DNA of 64,000 nucleotides. Origin: an uncultured Saprospiraceae bacterium. Its GTDB lineage: Bacteria; Bacteroidota; Bacteroidia; Chitinophagales; Saprospiraceae. The notes beneath the pieces were generated by a model, which did not search any database, was not told the DNA's origin, and was given only the letters and a program-made list of their open reading frames with translations. This document shows, one piece after another, positions 18,705 through 27,805 of the stretch. Position 1 is the first letter of the stretch, and each line of letters opens with the position of its first letter. The DNA lies in the NCBI GenBank assembly GCA_943788055.1, contig CALSOU010000001.1, positions 186,001 to 250,000 on the forward strand. Reading direction: 5' to 3'. A program made the position numbers and the translations under genes.

Positions 18705-18766
18705 AACATAGAAGCTCTACTATTATCAAGGCAATAAGAAAAGTAATACATTAAAAAACAATAAAA

Positions 18767-19417
18767 ATGGGCTTAAAGGCAATCGTAATTGGAGCAACTG
18801 GATTGATCGGCACAGAGTTAATATCTCAACTTCTAAATGACGATAACTATGAAAGTGTTAAAGTCCTCCATAGAAGATCTACAGGAGTTCAACATTCAAA
18901 GTATATCGAACACATTATTGATTTTGAAGATCCAAAGACTTTTGAAAAACTACTAGAAGGTGACGTACTATTTAGTGCTATGGGGACAACAATAAAGACA
19001 GCAGGTTCTAAAGATGCTCAATATAAGGTCGACGTTGAATATCCTTTTGATATAGCAAAAATAGCTTCCATGTCTGGCGTTTCAACCTGCGTACTAGTAT
19101 CTTCTGCAGGTGCAAATGCTTCATCTTCAAATTTCTATACACGCATAAAAGGTGAACTAGACGATAAAATATCTAAGTTAGATTTTGAGAGAGTTAGGAT
19201 AATGCGTCCTTCTATATTGGACGGAGAACGGAATGAATTCAGGCTTGGGGAAATAATCGGTATCAAAGTGATGCGAATCTTACGCTTCATGCCTGGATTT
19301 CGCAAATACAGGCCAATTCACGCTTCTATTGTTGCCAGGGCAATGCGAAATTCAATAGAGGAGGAGGGTAGTGTTAATATTTATGCTTTAGAGTCAATTT
19401 TTAAATTAGCTAAATAA
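18767..19417 (+). CDS. NAD(P)-binding oxidoreductase, Tip30/HTATIP2-like
   Basis: This 216-residue protein is an atypical short-chain dehydrogenase with an N-terminal Rossmann fold: VIGATGLIGTELISQLL carries GATGxxG at about residues 8-14. LFSAMGTTIKTAGS and VLVSSAGANASSSNFYTRIKGELD follow, the latter holding the YxxxK-like catalytic pair typical of the HTATIP2/YbjT group. It is cytoplasmic. Its TAA stop shares its last base with the ATG of the deformylase gene at 19417, so the two are translationally coupled. The substrate is not known for this group in bacteria. Confidence 0.85.
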   Translation: MGLKAIVIGATGLIGTELISQLLNDDNYESVKVLHRRSTGVQHSKYIEHIIDFEDPKTFEKLLEGDVLFSAMGTTIKTAGSKDAQYKVDVEYPFDIAKIASMSGVSTCVLVSSAGANASSSNFYTRIKGELDDKISKLDFERVRIMRPSILDGERNEFRLGEIIGIKVMRILRFMPGFRKYRPIHASIVARAMRNSIEEEGSVNIYALESIFKLAK

Positions 19418-20052
19418 TGAGCTTCAATCAAATTTCGTCTTTTTTCATTCTCTTACTCTTGTTTGCAAGCTGTAGTGCTTCGAAAACCAACTCGAAAGAT
19501 AATGCAAAATCTGCATTTACTTCTGAAGAGAAGACACTTATTCTAGAAGGTTCTGCTGATGAACCGATGCGCGTTTATAAGATCACAAACAGATCAGATA
19601 GTCTCTTGCTTAGAAAAGCCTCAAGAGATGTGGATATCACCAAGGATACGTTAGTATTAAGACTATTCATAAAGAGGCTGAAAGAGACCGTAGTTGATCC
19701 CAAATCTATGGGTGTAGGAATCGCAGCTCCGCAAGTAGGGGTATTGTCGAATATCATTTGGTTACAAAGGTTTGATAAAGAAGGTTTTCCATGGGAGTGT
19801 ATTATAAATCCCAAAATAATTACTTACTCAGATGAGAAGCAAGTTTGTCCTGAAGGGTGTCTGTCTATTCCCGAAAAGACTGCCATCACAAAAAATCGAT
19901 CAAAATCGATAATTGTTAAATATCAAAATATTTATGGTATTGAAATACAGGAAGAGGTAAGTGATTTTACATCTGTAATATTCCAGCACGAAATTGACCA
20001 TCTCAATGGCATTCTCTTCATTGACCGCCTAGAGCAAGAGCTGTCAAAATGA
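19417..20052 (+). CDS. Peptide deformylase-like lipoprotein
   Basis: This 211-residue protein has every peptide deformylase motif: GVGIAAPQVG (motif 1), PEGCLS (motif 2, the cysteine ligand) and FQHEIDHLNG (motif 3, the two histidine ligands and catalytic glutamate). Unlike the usual enzyme, it begins with a lipoprotein signal, MSFNQISSFFILLLLFASC, with lipobox LFASC, plus a spacer of about 50 residues. It should therefore be exported and lipid-anchored, away from ribosomes where deformylase normally removes the formyl group from new proteins. It overlaps the upstream stop by one base and the downstream GNAT start by four. Its natural substrate is unclear; a housekeeping def is expected elsewhere in the genome. 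Confidence 0.9.
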   Translation: MSFNQISSFFILLLLFASCSASKTNSKDNAKSAFTSEEKTLILEGSADEPMRVYKITNRSDSLLLRKASRDVDITKDTLVLRLFIKRLKETVVDPKSMGVGIAAPQVGVLSNIIWLQRFDKEGFPWECIINPKIITYSDEKQVCPEGCLSIPEKTAITKNRSKSIIVKYQNIYGIEIQEEVSDFTSVIFQHEIDHLNGILFIDRLEQELSK

Positions 20053-20507
20053 TCGTTAAGGAAGTAAGCATCCATAATAGTAAGCTCTTAGAACTAATAA
20101 GTGAGCTAGATCGGGGCTTAGCGATAAACGATGGTGAAGAACATGGATTCTACAATCAATTTAATGGTCTTGAAGAACTTAGCAAAGTATTTGTTGGCTA
20201 TATTGATGATCAAGCAATTGCTTGCGGTGGATATAAAATGATAAACGAAAAAACCGCTGAACTAAAACGCATGTTTGTTAAGCATTTCTATAGAGGTAAA
20301 AAATACGGAGAGAAGTTATTAAGGCATATAGAAGAAGAAATAGTCGAGAGTGGGGTCGATGAGCTTATTCTTGAGACAGGGATAAAACAGATTGCTGCTA
20401 TTAAGCTCTACACAAGAAATGGCTTCAGACGCATAAGCAATTATCGTCCATACATAGGAAAGGAACTTAGTCTTTGTTACACCAAGTCCTTGAAAGGCGA
20501 CTTGTAA
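20049..20507 (+). CDS. GNAT family N-acetyltransferase
   Basis: This 152-residue protein has the GNAT fold: KTAELKRMFVKHFYRGKKYGEKLLRHIEEE holds the beta4 strand and the acetyl-CoA pyrophosphate loop (Rxx-G/A motif RGKKYG), and LILETGIKQIAAIKLYTRNGF is the beta5/C-terminal signature in which the tyrosine is the usual general acid. It starts with ATG overlapping the TGA of the deformylase gene (ATGA), so it is the third gene of a coupled operon. The acceptor cannot be read from sequence; amine or N-terminal acetylation are both possible. Confidence 0.88.
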   Translation: MIVKEVSIHNSKLLELISELDRGLAINDGEEHGFYNQFNGLEELSKVFVGYIDDQAIACGGYKMINEKTAELKRMFVKHFYRGKKYGEKLLRHIEEEIVESGVDELILETGIKQIAAIKLYTRNGFRRISNYRPYIGKELSLCYTKSLKGDL

Positions 20508-20775
20508 CATCAGTCCATCGACGAATATATCGTTTTAAAAATATATATAAACTTAGCAAAGACAGTAGAGTTTATATAACCTATACTTCTAATACAGTAA
20601 ATACGAGTAAGCAAGCCGTAATGTAATGAACTTGAATTGATAAGTGGTCTTAAAAAAAACACGTCAAAAAATAGAAAAATCTAATTATAGCACTATTTTT
20701 GCTATCCCTTTAGAGCTATGTCTACATATTGTATTTTTTCAATATATTGATAATCTCTTTTAACCGTGTGCCACT

Positions 20776-22113
20776 ATGAAGCATATCATATTTACACTCA
20801 GTCTAATTCTGGCTTTGATTATTGTCTCGTGCAATAAAGATCAAATGGTTCCTGCAGCTCAAATAGATGCTAGTCTACGAAGTATGGTCGCCAACGCTGC
20901 GCCAGATGGAGTCTTGGATTTTTGGCTTCTTCCACAAGCTGATGATTTAGCAAGTATTCCACAAGACCCTCAGAATCCTCTGACCGAGGAGAAAGTTGAA
21001 TTAGGAAAATTTCTGTTTTTTGAGACTGCTTTTGGTACGGAAGCGGCGCAAGAAGAAATGATTGGTACATATTCCTGTGCAACGTGTCATATTCCCGAAG
21101 CGGGTTTTAGACCAGGTAGTGCCCAAGGAATTGCAGACGGTGGAGTTGGATTCGGAATTAATGGTGAAGATCGTGTTAGAAATACATCATATTCTGAGAT
21201 CGAAATGGATGTTCAGGGAGCAAGACCATTGAGTCTGATAAGCGTTGCGTTTGTAGAAAACACGATGTGGAATGGCTCATTTGGAAGTACGAATGTAAAT
21301 ATTGGAACAGAAGATAAGTGGGTAGGTGATTTAGTTACGAATAATCTTGGTTTACAAGGAATCGAAGCACAGAATATCGAAGGTATGGAAGTTCATAAAT
21401 TCCATGTCACTCCTGAACTTGTTGAAGAATACGGTTACAAAGAAATGTTTGACAATGTCTTTGCAGAATACCCAGAAGAAGAACGTTATTCAAATTTCAC
21501 TGCATCTTTCGCGGTATCAGCATATATAAGAACACTGTTTCCAAATAAAGCACCGTTCCAAGAATGGATTCAAGGAAACATGCAAGCAATGAATGCGGCG
21601 GAGAAAAATGGAGCGATGTTGTTTTTCGGAAAAGCTGCTTGTACTAATTGTCACTCAGGACCAGGACTTAGTTCAGTTGAATTTCATGCAATAGGTGTAG
21701 ATGATATGTTCATGCGACCTAGCTTTAGAACTGATGAAACTGACTTAAGAAATTTAGGTCGTGGTGGTTTCACCGAAGATCCTGCTGATTTTTATAAGTT
21801 CAAAGTACCTCAGCTATACAACATGAGTGATACCAAGTTCTACTTCCATGGTTCGTCTTTTACGAACTTAAGAGATGTTGTTGAGTACTTCAACAAAGCA
21901 GTCCCTGAAAATCCGAATGTGCCAGCAGAGCAGATTTCTGAGAAGTTTAAGTCGCTAGATTTGACTGATGAAGAAGTGGACGATCTCACCTTGTTTTTAG
22001 AAAAATCTCTACGTGACCCTGACCTAGCTCGTTATAAACCTGAGACAGTTCCATCTGGAAATTGCTTTCCAAATGCAGATTTTCAAAGTGCCATGGATCT
22101 AGGCTGCAACTAG
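20776..22113 (+). CDS. Di-haem cytochrome c peroxidase (MauG/CcpA type), lipoprotein
   Basis: This 445-residue protein begins with a lipoprotein signal ending in LIIVSC and has two covalent haem sites, CATCH at residues 101-105 and CTNCH at 289-293, with the spacing of bacterial di-haem peroxidases. ELGKFLFFETAFG precedes the first haem, and QLYNMSDTKFYFHGSSFTNLRDVVEYFN follows the second; both are typical of the family. It would reduce peroxide in the periplasm with electrons from a small cytochrome or cupredoxin. The gene stands alone, with 268 non-coding bases upstream in which I see no clear promoter, and it converges on rluA. Confidence 0.92.
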   Translation: MKHIIFTLSLILALIIVSCNKDQMVPAAQIDASLRSMVANAAPDGVLDFWLLPQADDLASIPQDPQNPLTEEKVELGKFLFFETAFGTEAAQEEMIGTYSCATCHIPEAGFRPGSAQGIADGGVGFGINGEDRVRNTSYSEIEMDVQGARPLSLISVAFVENTMWNGSFGSTNVNIGTEDKWVGDLVTNNLGLQGIEAQNIEGMEVHKFHVTPELVEEYGYKEMFDNVFAEYPEEERYSNFTASFAVSAYIRTLFPNKAPFQEWIQGNMQAMNAAEKNGAMLFFGKAACTNCHSGPGLSSVEFHAIGVDDMFMRPSFRTDETDLRNLGRGGFTEDPADFYKFKVPQLYNMSDTKFYFHGSSFTNLRDVVEYFNKAVPENPNVPAEQISEKFKSLDLTDEEVDDLTLFLEKSLRDPDLARYKPETVPSGNCFPNADFQSAMDLGCN

Positions 22114-22171
22114 TTGATAGAGTGATGACACGACCGATACTTCCAGCTCTTCACGGAACTTGAGTACCAAT

Positions 22172-23797
22172 CTAGAAAGGTGCCTCAATTTTAAACACCA
22201 TCGGTTCCCTTGTCTCAGGATGGATAAACTTTAACTGCTCTGCATGTAAATGTAGCCTATCTCTTTTGATACCGTAAAGATCATCTCCCCAAATGGGACA
22301 TCCTAGGCCCTTGGAATGAGCTGCATGTACCCGAAGTTGGTGAGTTCTTCCTGTTATAGGGTGGAATTCGATCCTTGTTCTTCCGTCTCTAATTTCCACT
22401 ACATTGTACTTTGTTACCGCTCTTTTCCCATGTTCATGACAAACTAGCTGATGTGGCCGATTATCTATATCGACTCGCAGCGGCAAATCAATGACACCAT
22501 TCATATTTTGAACAATTCCGTCTAAAACAGCAATGTATGTTTTTTCAACAGATCGACCCATAAATTGAGCTTGTAAATCTTTGTGAAATTCTTTGTTCTT
22601 TGCAGCAATCAAAATTCCTGACGTAGACATATCCAATCTGTGAATTAGTAACGGGCCAGTTGCATCTGGAAATGCGAGTCTAAGTTTATACAAAACTGAC
22701 ATTTCGATAGTCTTGCCAGGAACTGAAAGTACTTCTGGAGGTTTGTTAATAACAATGAGTGCTGAATCTTCATATATAACGTCCAACTTGAAATCAACTG
22801 TGTTTTCCAGTAGGGGATTGGGGTCCAGTTTTGTACCAGAAAGCATGTGCTTTAGAATAGGTTCACATTTACTTCTGCAAGCTGGATAGTAGTTCTTGTG
22901 TTTTCGGATCTTAGATTTTGGCGACTCTCCCCACCAAAATTCTGCCATTGCAATTGGAATCAGATTGTTTTTGAATGCATAATGGAGCATTTTTGGAGCA
23001 GCGCATTCGCCAGCACCAGAAGGTGGTACGACATCCATTTCTTTGTGAAAGATCTCGTTGAGACTTTTACTATTTTGATTACAATCAAAAAAGCTATACT
23101 CAAGAAAAATACGTTTTTGGAGTGCTGCACTTCTTTCCTTCCTTTCTTTTTTTAGTTGTATAATCGGCTCCAAAATTGATTGAAGGTTTTGATCTGACTT
23201 ATCGATTTCTGATGCCCAATATTCTTGAAGTTCCCTTAGTTGAAATTGCTGTTGTAAACTTTCTAGCTTATGCTTTTCGTGCAAAACTTCATAGTCGGAC
23301 TTAGACATAGTCTCTACGGCTATTTTCCTAGCAGACCTACGTAGTTTCTTCCGTTTGACAACTTCGGCCTTAAACTCAGATATAATTAAATTAGCTTTAT
23401 TAACCAGTTTTTCGTGCTCTAAATAGAATTTTGAAACTTTTGGATCTGACTCTTTAGATTCAATTTTACGATTAATTTCATTTATTATTTCTTCTTCCTT
23501 TAGAAAGAAGCCAGAAGGATCGAGAAGGTCATATACGGGCGGCACAAAATCTGAGTGATGGTTGCTCGAGGCTAGTTTACCAGAAAATCCAGCTAAGAAT
23601 CCAAGCTTACCTTGCTCATCTTTCACAACAAGGACTCCAAACATCTTCCCGATTGAGTTCTTCAGGTTCTGAGGATCAAGTCCGAAATTATGACCTACAA
23701 TTCCACGACTTAGAATCTCTTGTTGTAATTGCCTTGCAGCAAAAATAGCAATCCGATGTGGGCTGTAGTAGAAAGGGAAAGTAAATGCCTCAGGCAA
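22172..23797 (-). CDS. RluA family pseudouridine synthase with long N-terminal extension
   Basis: The C-terminal 230 residues form an RluA-type catalytic domain: VINKPPEVLSVPG, LLIHRLDMSTSGILI (the HRLD aspartate is the catalytic nucleophile), GRTHQLRVHAAH and FIHPETREPMVF. The N-terminal 300 residues, with FTFPFYYSPH and long coiled-coil stretches, are the usual extension of this Bacteroidota subgroup. It isomerises uridines in rRNA or tRNA. The start is uncertain. The frame opens with TTG at 23797, but plausible protein (LQKYIDSIGSEIESID) continues upstream in frame to about 23855 without an ATG, while an ATG sits one frame off at about 23861. A one-base indel near the start is possible. 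Confidence 0.88.
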   Translation of the reverse strand: MPEAFTFPFYYSPHRIAIFAARQLQQEILSRGIVGHNFGLDPQNLKNSIGKMFGVLVVKDEQGKLGFLAGFSGKLASSNHHSDFVPPVYDLLDPSGFFLKEEEIINEINRKIESKESDPKVSKFYLEHEKLVNKANLIISEFKAEVVKRKKLRRSARKIAVETMSKSDYEVLHEKHKLESLQQQFQLRELQEYWASEIDKSDQNLQSILEPIIQLKKERKERSAALQKRIFLEYSFFDCNQNSKSLNEIFHKEMDVVPPSGAGECAAPKMLHYAFKNNLIPIAMAEFWWGESPKSKIRKHKNYYPACRSKCEPILKHMLSGTKLDPNPLLENTVDFKLDVIYEDSALIVINKPPEVLSVPGKTIEMSVLYKLRLAFPDATGPLLIHRLDMSTSGILIAAKNKEFHKDLQAQFMGRSVEKTYIAVLDGIVQNMNGVIDLPLRVDIDNRPHQLVCHEHGKRAVTKYNVVEIRDGRTRIEFHPITGRTHQLRVHAAHSKGLGCPIWGDDLYGIKRDRLHLHAEQLKFIHPETREPMVFKIEAPF

Positions 23798-24002
23798 GTC
23801 TATACTTTCGATCTCACTACCTATCGAATCGATGTATTTTTGAAGACTTACTCATTGTCAGTTTACTAATTATTTTAACTTTTCTAAATGAAACTTCGTA
23901 TGAAACAAATTTTCAGAGTGTAATTAATAACATGTGGTTTTTCTCATGGTTTTAAGGACCATATGATGAATGCTGTTTTGTTTAAAGAAGTAATTAAAAA
24001 CC

Positions 24003-24215
24003 ATGAAAAACGAAGACTACAAAGTTAATTTATATTTTAGTGAAGTAGGTGCGACATTACGTAGTAAATACCCTGTATATTATATGAGAATTAATGGGGT
24101 TAGACACATTCCATTATATTCTTGCATAGGTGGTTTACCTAATAACGAAGAAATGATGATTTTAAGTGATATTGGTTGGGGACACCACAAATACCCTTTA
24201 TCTTGGTCGATGTGA
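24003..24215 (+). CDS. Hypothetical 70-residue protein at the edge of a decay island
   Basis: A frame of 70 codons with ATG start has no match I recognise. It is rich in tyrosine and contains SKYPVYYMRINGVRHIPLYSC. It lies among clearly broken genes and may be a leftover of a longer protein. No signal peptide is visible. Confidence 0.3.
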   Translation: MKNEDYKVNLYFSEVGATLRSKYPVYYMRINGVRHIPLYSCIGGLPNNEEMMILSDIGWGHHKYPLSWSM

Positions 24216-24340
24216 GATATTGGCACAAATCATAATACGAGGTAAAAATTAGCTATCAAAAAGTCGCAGAAACCACACTTAACGGGTCGTTCAACTCAAA
24301 GGGTCATATGTACACAAAAAAAATATAGGTAAAATAGAAA

Positions 24341-24568
24341 TTGATGCTAATCCAAAAAACTATAGCTTACGAAGAAGCAAAAACATATTGTCAATCTCTC
24401 GGGAATGGATGGAGAATTCCTTATAGAAAAGAAATGTACGCTATTTATAAAATTACAGATAGTATTGGTTTTCGCGGTTATTACTTTGTGACATCTGAGG
24501 GAGCTAATAAGGAGGAGGTATGATATCAACTATTGGGAAGGAAGGTTCACAGCACTCGGTCCCTATAA
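24341..24568 (+). pseudogene. DUF1566 (Lcl C-terminal) domain remnant with in-frame stops
   Basis: The frame reads IAYEEAKTYCQSLGNGWRIPYRKEM, close to the DUF1566 pattern (W-EA---C--LG-GWRLPT--EL), and continues GYYFVTSEG. A TGA at 24521-24523 falls where the family has tryptophan (the WYQ motif); YQLLGRKVH follows in the same frame up to TAA at 24566. Two in-frame TAG codons lie just upstream of 24341. It looks like the remnant of a surface protein domain broken by nonsense changes alone. Confidence 0.55.
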
Positions 24569-24711
24569 ATAGCGAACAATTTATTTGACCAGCTACAGAA
24601 AAGAATTAAATAAAATGGATTAGATTTAGCTATTTCAAAAAATAAACTTATATTTTCTCTTAGATTCTAAACACCAACTCTTAAATTATAAATAGTAATC
24701 AAACAACAATT

Positions 24712-25839
24712 ATGAAAATTAAATTTTTTTTTCTAGGAGCAACGGCTGCCCTTCTTCTCGTTTTAGTTTCTTGTGATGGTAACAAAACAATTTTCAGACA
24801 CTGAAATAGATTTATTTGTAGAATCTTACTTCGATGCACAAACATCTGGAAAGGATAAAGTAGAGGCGTTCAATAGTACTTTGAGTGAAAGTCTTATTGG
24901 CTGGTCGAATGCAGCCTGGGCTGGCGCACCGAAGTCATATGACAAGGCAGATACTGATGCTGATTGGTTTTTATGAGGACTCTATCACTTATGAGCTTCA
25001 TGATGTAATGATCATTGGCTCTGAAGCAAGTGTGATGGGTTCAGCAACTTGGCATTCAGCTGGAATAGAGACATTTGGGCAAAACTTTTCAGGTATTATT
25101 GGAATGGAAAATGGAAAAATAGTTTGGAAACGATTTATGGGAGTATGGACCAACTCTTTGGCAAAAGACTTTTTATGGCCTACTACAGAAGCAAAAGATA
25201 TAATGTCTGACTACAATGAAATGCGAAAACATATGATGGAAGTTGAGCAATGAGAAAGCAATGGCTATCAGTGATTCGTTGGTTATGAAAGATCCTAATT
25301 GGGCAACAGCTCACCTAGGTCAATTACATTACTACTGGCTAGAAAAAGATGATGCTAAGTTAAAAGAGGTTTATGATATGGCCATGGGTAAACTGAAAGG
25401 AGCTAGTTTGGCGGAACAATATATGATAAAGTCCTATAATCCAGCGAAGGGCTCTGATACTCGAGGTAATCAACGTATGGCATTACTGCATGCACCAAAT
25501 GATCCAATGATTCGCACTTGGTATGCTTGGGGTGAAAAAGATTTTGATGTAGCGATAGATATACTTCAAAAAGGTCTAAATCGACTGCCAGATAATACAG
25601 GGCTGAATAATATGATTGCATACAAGTATATGTCAAATGGTGACATGGACAAAGCGGAAAAGCATTTTAAATTAAATACAATGTCCAATCCAAATATGGC
25701 CAATGGGCATGATTCTTACGGCGACTTTTTACTTGAACAAGGAGATAAGACAGGTGCAAAAGCTTCTTTCATGAAAGCGTTTAAGTTGGACAGTAATTTT
25801 ACTGTTTCAAAAGAGAAAGCAGATAAGATTGAAGAATAA
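24712..25839 (+). pseudogene. Lipoprotein with NTF2/SnoaL-like and TPR segments, three frameshifts
   Basis: An ATG at 24712 starts a lipoprotein signal (LLVLVSCDG). The frame then changes near 24780, near 24970 and near 25245. Read across these breaks, the first part (DTEIDLFVESYFDAQTSG ... GIIGMENGKIVWKRFMGVW) resembles an NTF2/SnoaL-like domain. The last open segment, 25243-25839, is a tetratricopeptide-repeat region (DPNWATAHLGQLHYYW, LNNMIAYKYMSNGDMDKAEKHF, MANGHDSYGDFLLEQGDKTGAK). It may be one decayed gene or two genes fused by deletion. The short terminator at 25866 follows it. Confidence 0.6.
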
Positions 25840-25865
25840 ATAAAAATAAAATTCCAAGGCAAAAT

Positions 25866-25902
25866 AATAAAAGGGGTGATTCTGTCACTTCTTTTTTATT
25901 TT
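25866..25902 (+). terminator. Probable terminator after the TPR remnant
   Basis: AATAAAAGGGGTGA and TCACTTCTTTTTTATT pair across a five-base loop, with some G-U pairs and slight slippage, and end in a T-rich arm. It lies about 27 bases after the stop codon. Confidence 0.5.
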
Positions 25903-25944
25903 TGGAGTAAAGGAAATTAAATTCCACTATAAAAGATAAATGAG

Positions 25945-26161
25945 ATGAAAATTAATTTTTCTACAGTAATCATCTTGTCGGCCTTACTGATTGGATTAAA
26001 TAAAACATCAAATGCACAAGTATGGAGCAAATCTTTTACAGCTGGGAACGTTGATTGAGCTGGTAAATTCAGACAAACAAATTATTGATATCTCAAAATT
26101 GGCGTCAAACCTTTACTTCATTAAAATTGAGAATCAATTAATAAAATTTATGAAAATTTAA
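25945..26161 (+). pseudogene. Remnant of a T9SS protein: signal peptide joined to sorting domain
   Basis: An ATG at 25945 opens MKINFSTVIILSALLIGLNKTSNAQ, a good signal peptide, and the frame ends at TGA 26056-26058. In the next frame, starting within three bases, the sequence IIDISKLASNLYFIKIENQ is the end of a T9SS sorting domain, closed by TAA at 26159. The two ends of a secreted protein are thus nearly fused, with the whole central part missing. This is what a large internal deletion would leave. Confidence 0.6.
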
Positions 26162-26222
26162 TAACGAGCTTAACAACAGATATTAAGACAATTATATGCA
26201 ACAATCATAGGTGAGGTCGACA

Positions 26223-26814
26223 TCAATCATCCATCTGTGTAGCGATTCCTGTGATTACGACTAACTCAGCTGTATTAGCTAATGGTGTGTTTGAGTTCCA
26301 AGACATTGTGATTACAGTGTCTGAGATTACACCAATGTTGCTCGCACCTACTGCGATTGCTGTACCTGATTCATCTTTGAATACAAGTACGTTGAATTCT
26401 ATTATTATTTGAAGATCTGATACAGAATTGAAGTCCGCACTGCTTACAAATATTTCTACCTACTTACCTGCTACTAACGCTTTGTCTGGTACTACTAATA
26501 ACATTGATGTTCCCCTTTTTCTTCTGTAGTGGCCCTGCTACACTATGTGTAGCTGTTGCGTTTACATCACATACATTTATCGCTATAAAGTTCTCATCAT
26601 TCATGTCAATAGCTAACTTAGAAAACACTTTTGACTCATCTACTGGTAATGGCGATTTTGTGTAAGCGAAAGTTTGTTTTCCGTCTACGAATCTCCATGA
26701 TGAATGGGATATTGTTATCAATGAATTTGGATCAAAAGAAAAAAATACAAAATTTACTGCCAGAACCCTCAAGGAATAGGTTATGATGAGTTCAATGGGG
26801 AGGCTTGAAACCAA
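26223..26814 (-). pseudogene. Remnant of a cohesin-like surface protein
   Basis: On the minus strand, 26464-26814 is open (KLAIDMNDENFIAINVCDVNAT). A neighbouring frame continues to 26223: LLVVPDKALVAGK, stop (TAG), VEIFVSSADFNSVSDLQ, then GVISDTVITMSWNSNTP. The pattern of a strand, a -NVS-F-DV-L- segment and the late TMSW resembles cohesin-like domains of Bacteroidota adhesins. The TAG sits where glutamine is likely. At least one frameshift and one stop codon break it. No start or anchor is visible. Confidence 0.45.
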
Positions 26815-26914
26815 AAGTAAATTCTATTTTTTCTATGATTCCAAAAATATCAAGAGGTTTGACTAAGATGAAAAGCGGAGAACCAATCAATACTGATCGG
26901 TTATCCGCTTTTAG

Positions 26915-26988
26915 TGACCTCGGCAGGATTCGAACCTGCAACCCTCAGAGCCGAAATCTGATATTCTATCCAGTTGAACTACGAAGCC
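26915..26988 (-). tRNA. tRNA-Arg (anticodon TCG)
   Basis: The minus strand folds into a 74-base cloverleaf. The acceptor stem is GGCTTCG with CGAGGTC, including two G-U pairs; the D-stem is GTTC with GAAT. The anticodon stem is TCAGA/TCTGA with a seven-base loop TTTCGGC, giving anticodon TCG at positions 34-36; the T-arm is GCAGG-TTCGAAT-CCTGC; the discriminator is A. CCA is not encoded. It should read CGA codons as arginine. The G-U pairs in the acceptor stem and the unusual C38 suggest mild sequence drift, and it sits inside a decay island, so function is likely but not certain. Confidence 0.85.
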
Positions 26989-27097
26989 AGAAGTTAGTGT
27001 AAAATTACTCTAATTATTATTTTTTTATTTATTTCGATATCAATTTCTTAAGCTACATCATCAAATTATGCTCCATACTACATTATTCTCCATCTCC

Positions 27098-27352
27098 CTA
27101 AAATAGAATTTTTACCTTCTCCATCACTGCAAGCTTTTTATTATTAGTATCACAATGTACTTTCTCAGCTTGTCTAATTTTCTCTATTCGTTAGTAATCT
27201 GTGTCAGAGCTAAAGTCCTCATACATTTTTCGATATGTCTCAGGTTCAGGCGCCTTCATGACTAACTCTTTCTCTTCATAGCTAAAATAGATATCTCCAT
27301 GCGCGGTTTCAAGCAAAACATAAGTCTTAGCCGCAGTAAAATTCCATTTCAT
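27098..27352 (-). pseudogene. Hypothetical small protein interrupted by in-frame TAA
   Basis: The ATG at 27352 opens a 53-codon frame (MKWNFTAAKTYVLLETAHGD ...) stopped by TAA at 27191-27193; the same frame then stays open to TAG at 27098 (IEKIRQAEKVHC ... VMEKVKILF), giving 84 residues in all. I do not recognise the family. Composition on both sides of the TAA is similar, which suggests a single broken gene. Confidence 0.35.
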
Positions 27353-27471
27353 GTTTAATTAGTTATCTACGTAAAACATGATATGGGTAAATATATCTTT
27401 TCATTCCGTGTCAAAAAAAATGAACTTTCTTAAGTACTTGAGAAAGATCATTAAATGAGTCCAAAAATAAT

Positions 27472-27805
27472 TTATCTCAGTACAATAAATTGATTCTTAA
27501 CTCTTTGATTTCCATGGATTATATGAGCATAATAGACACCAGGTAAAAAACAATCAGTTTCGATAATTTGAACTGTTGCTAGTGCTTCTGCTTCTTTTTG
27601 AGTTTGATAGACCAACTGTCCATTAAGGTATAGAATCTTAAAATATGTCAATTGACCTGAATCGTCGTAAATGTAATATTTTAAGTTGAAAACAACTGGA
27701 TTCGGATATAGCTTTACTTCCGGTAAAGTCCTTCAAGTTTCAGAGATTTCTTTAAGTTCATTCGTTGTATCTATTTCACTTATTATTGTGCTATTGCCGT
27801 TCACG
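27472..27805 (-). pseudogene. T9SS sorting domain remnant
   Basis: The minus strand encodes EVKLYPNPVVFNL ... FKILYLNGQLVYQT ... LPGVYYAHIIHGNQRV ending in TAA at 27472, a recognisable T9SS C-terminal domain. Upstream, in the same frame, are an in-frame TGA and a further 23 plausible codons to about 27805. No catalytic or adhesive domain remains, so this is the tail of a lost secreted protein. Confidence 0.6.

Noticed and set aside
26805-27002. A 65-codon plus-strand frame
   Set aside because: It overlaps the minus-strand tRNA-Arg, and its middle (DLGRIRTCNPQSRNLIFYPVE) is the usual false translation of a tRNA complement.
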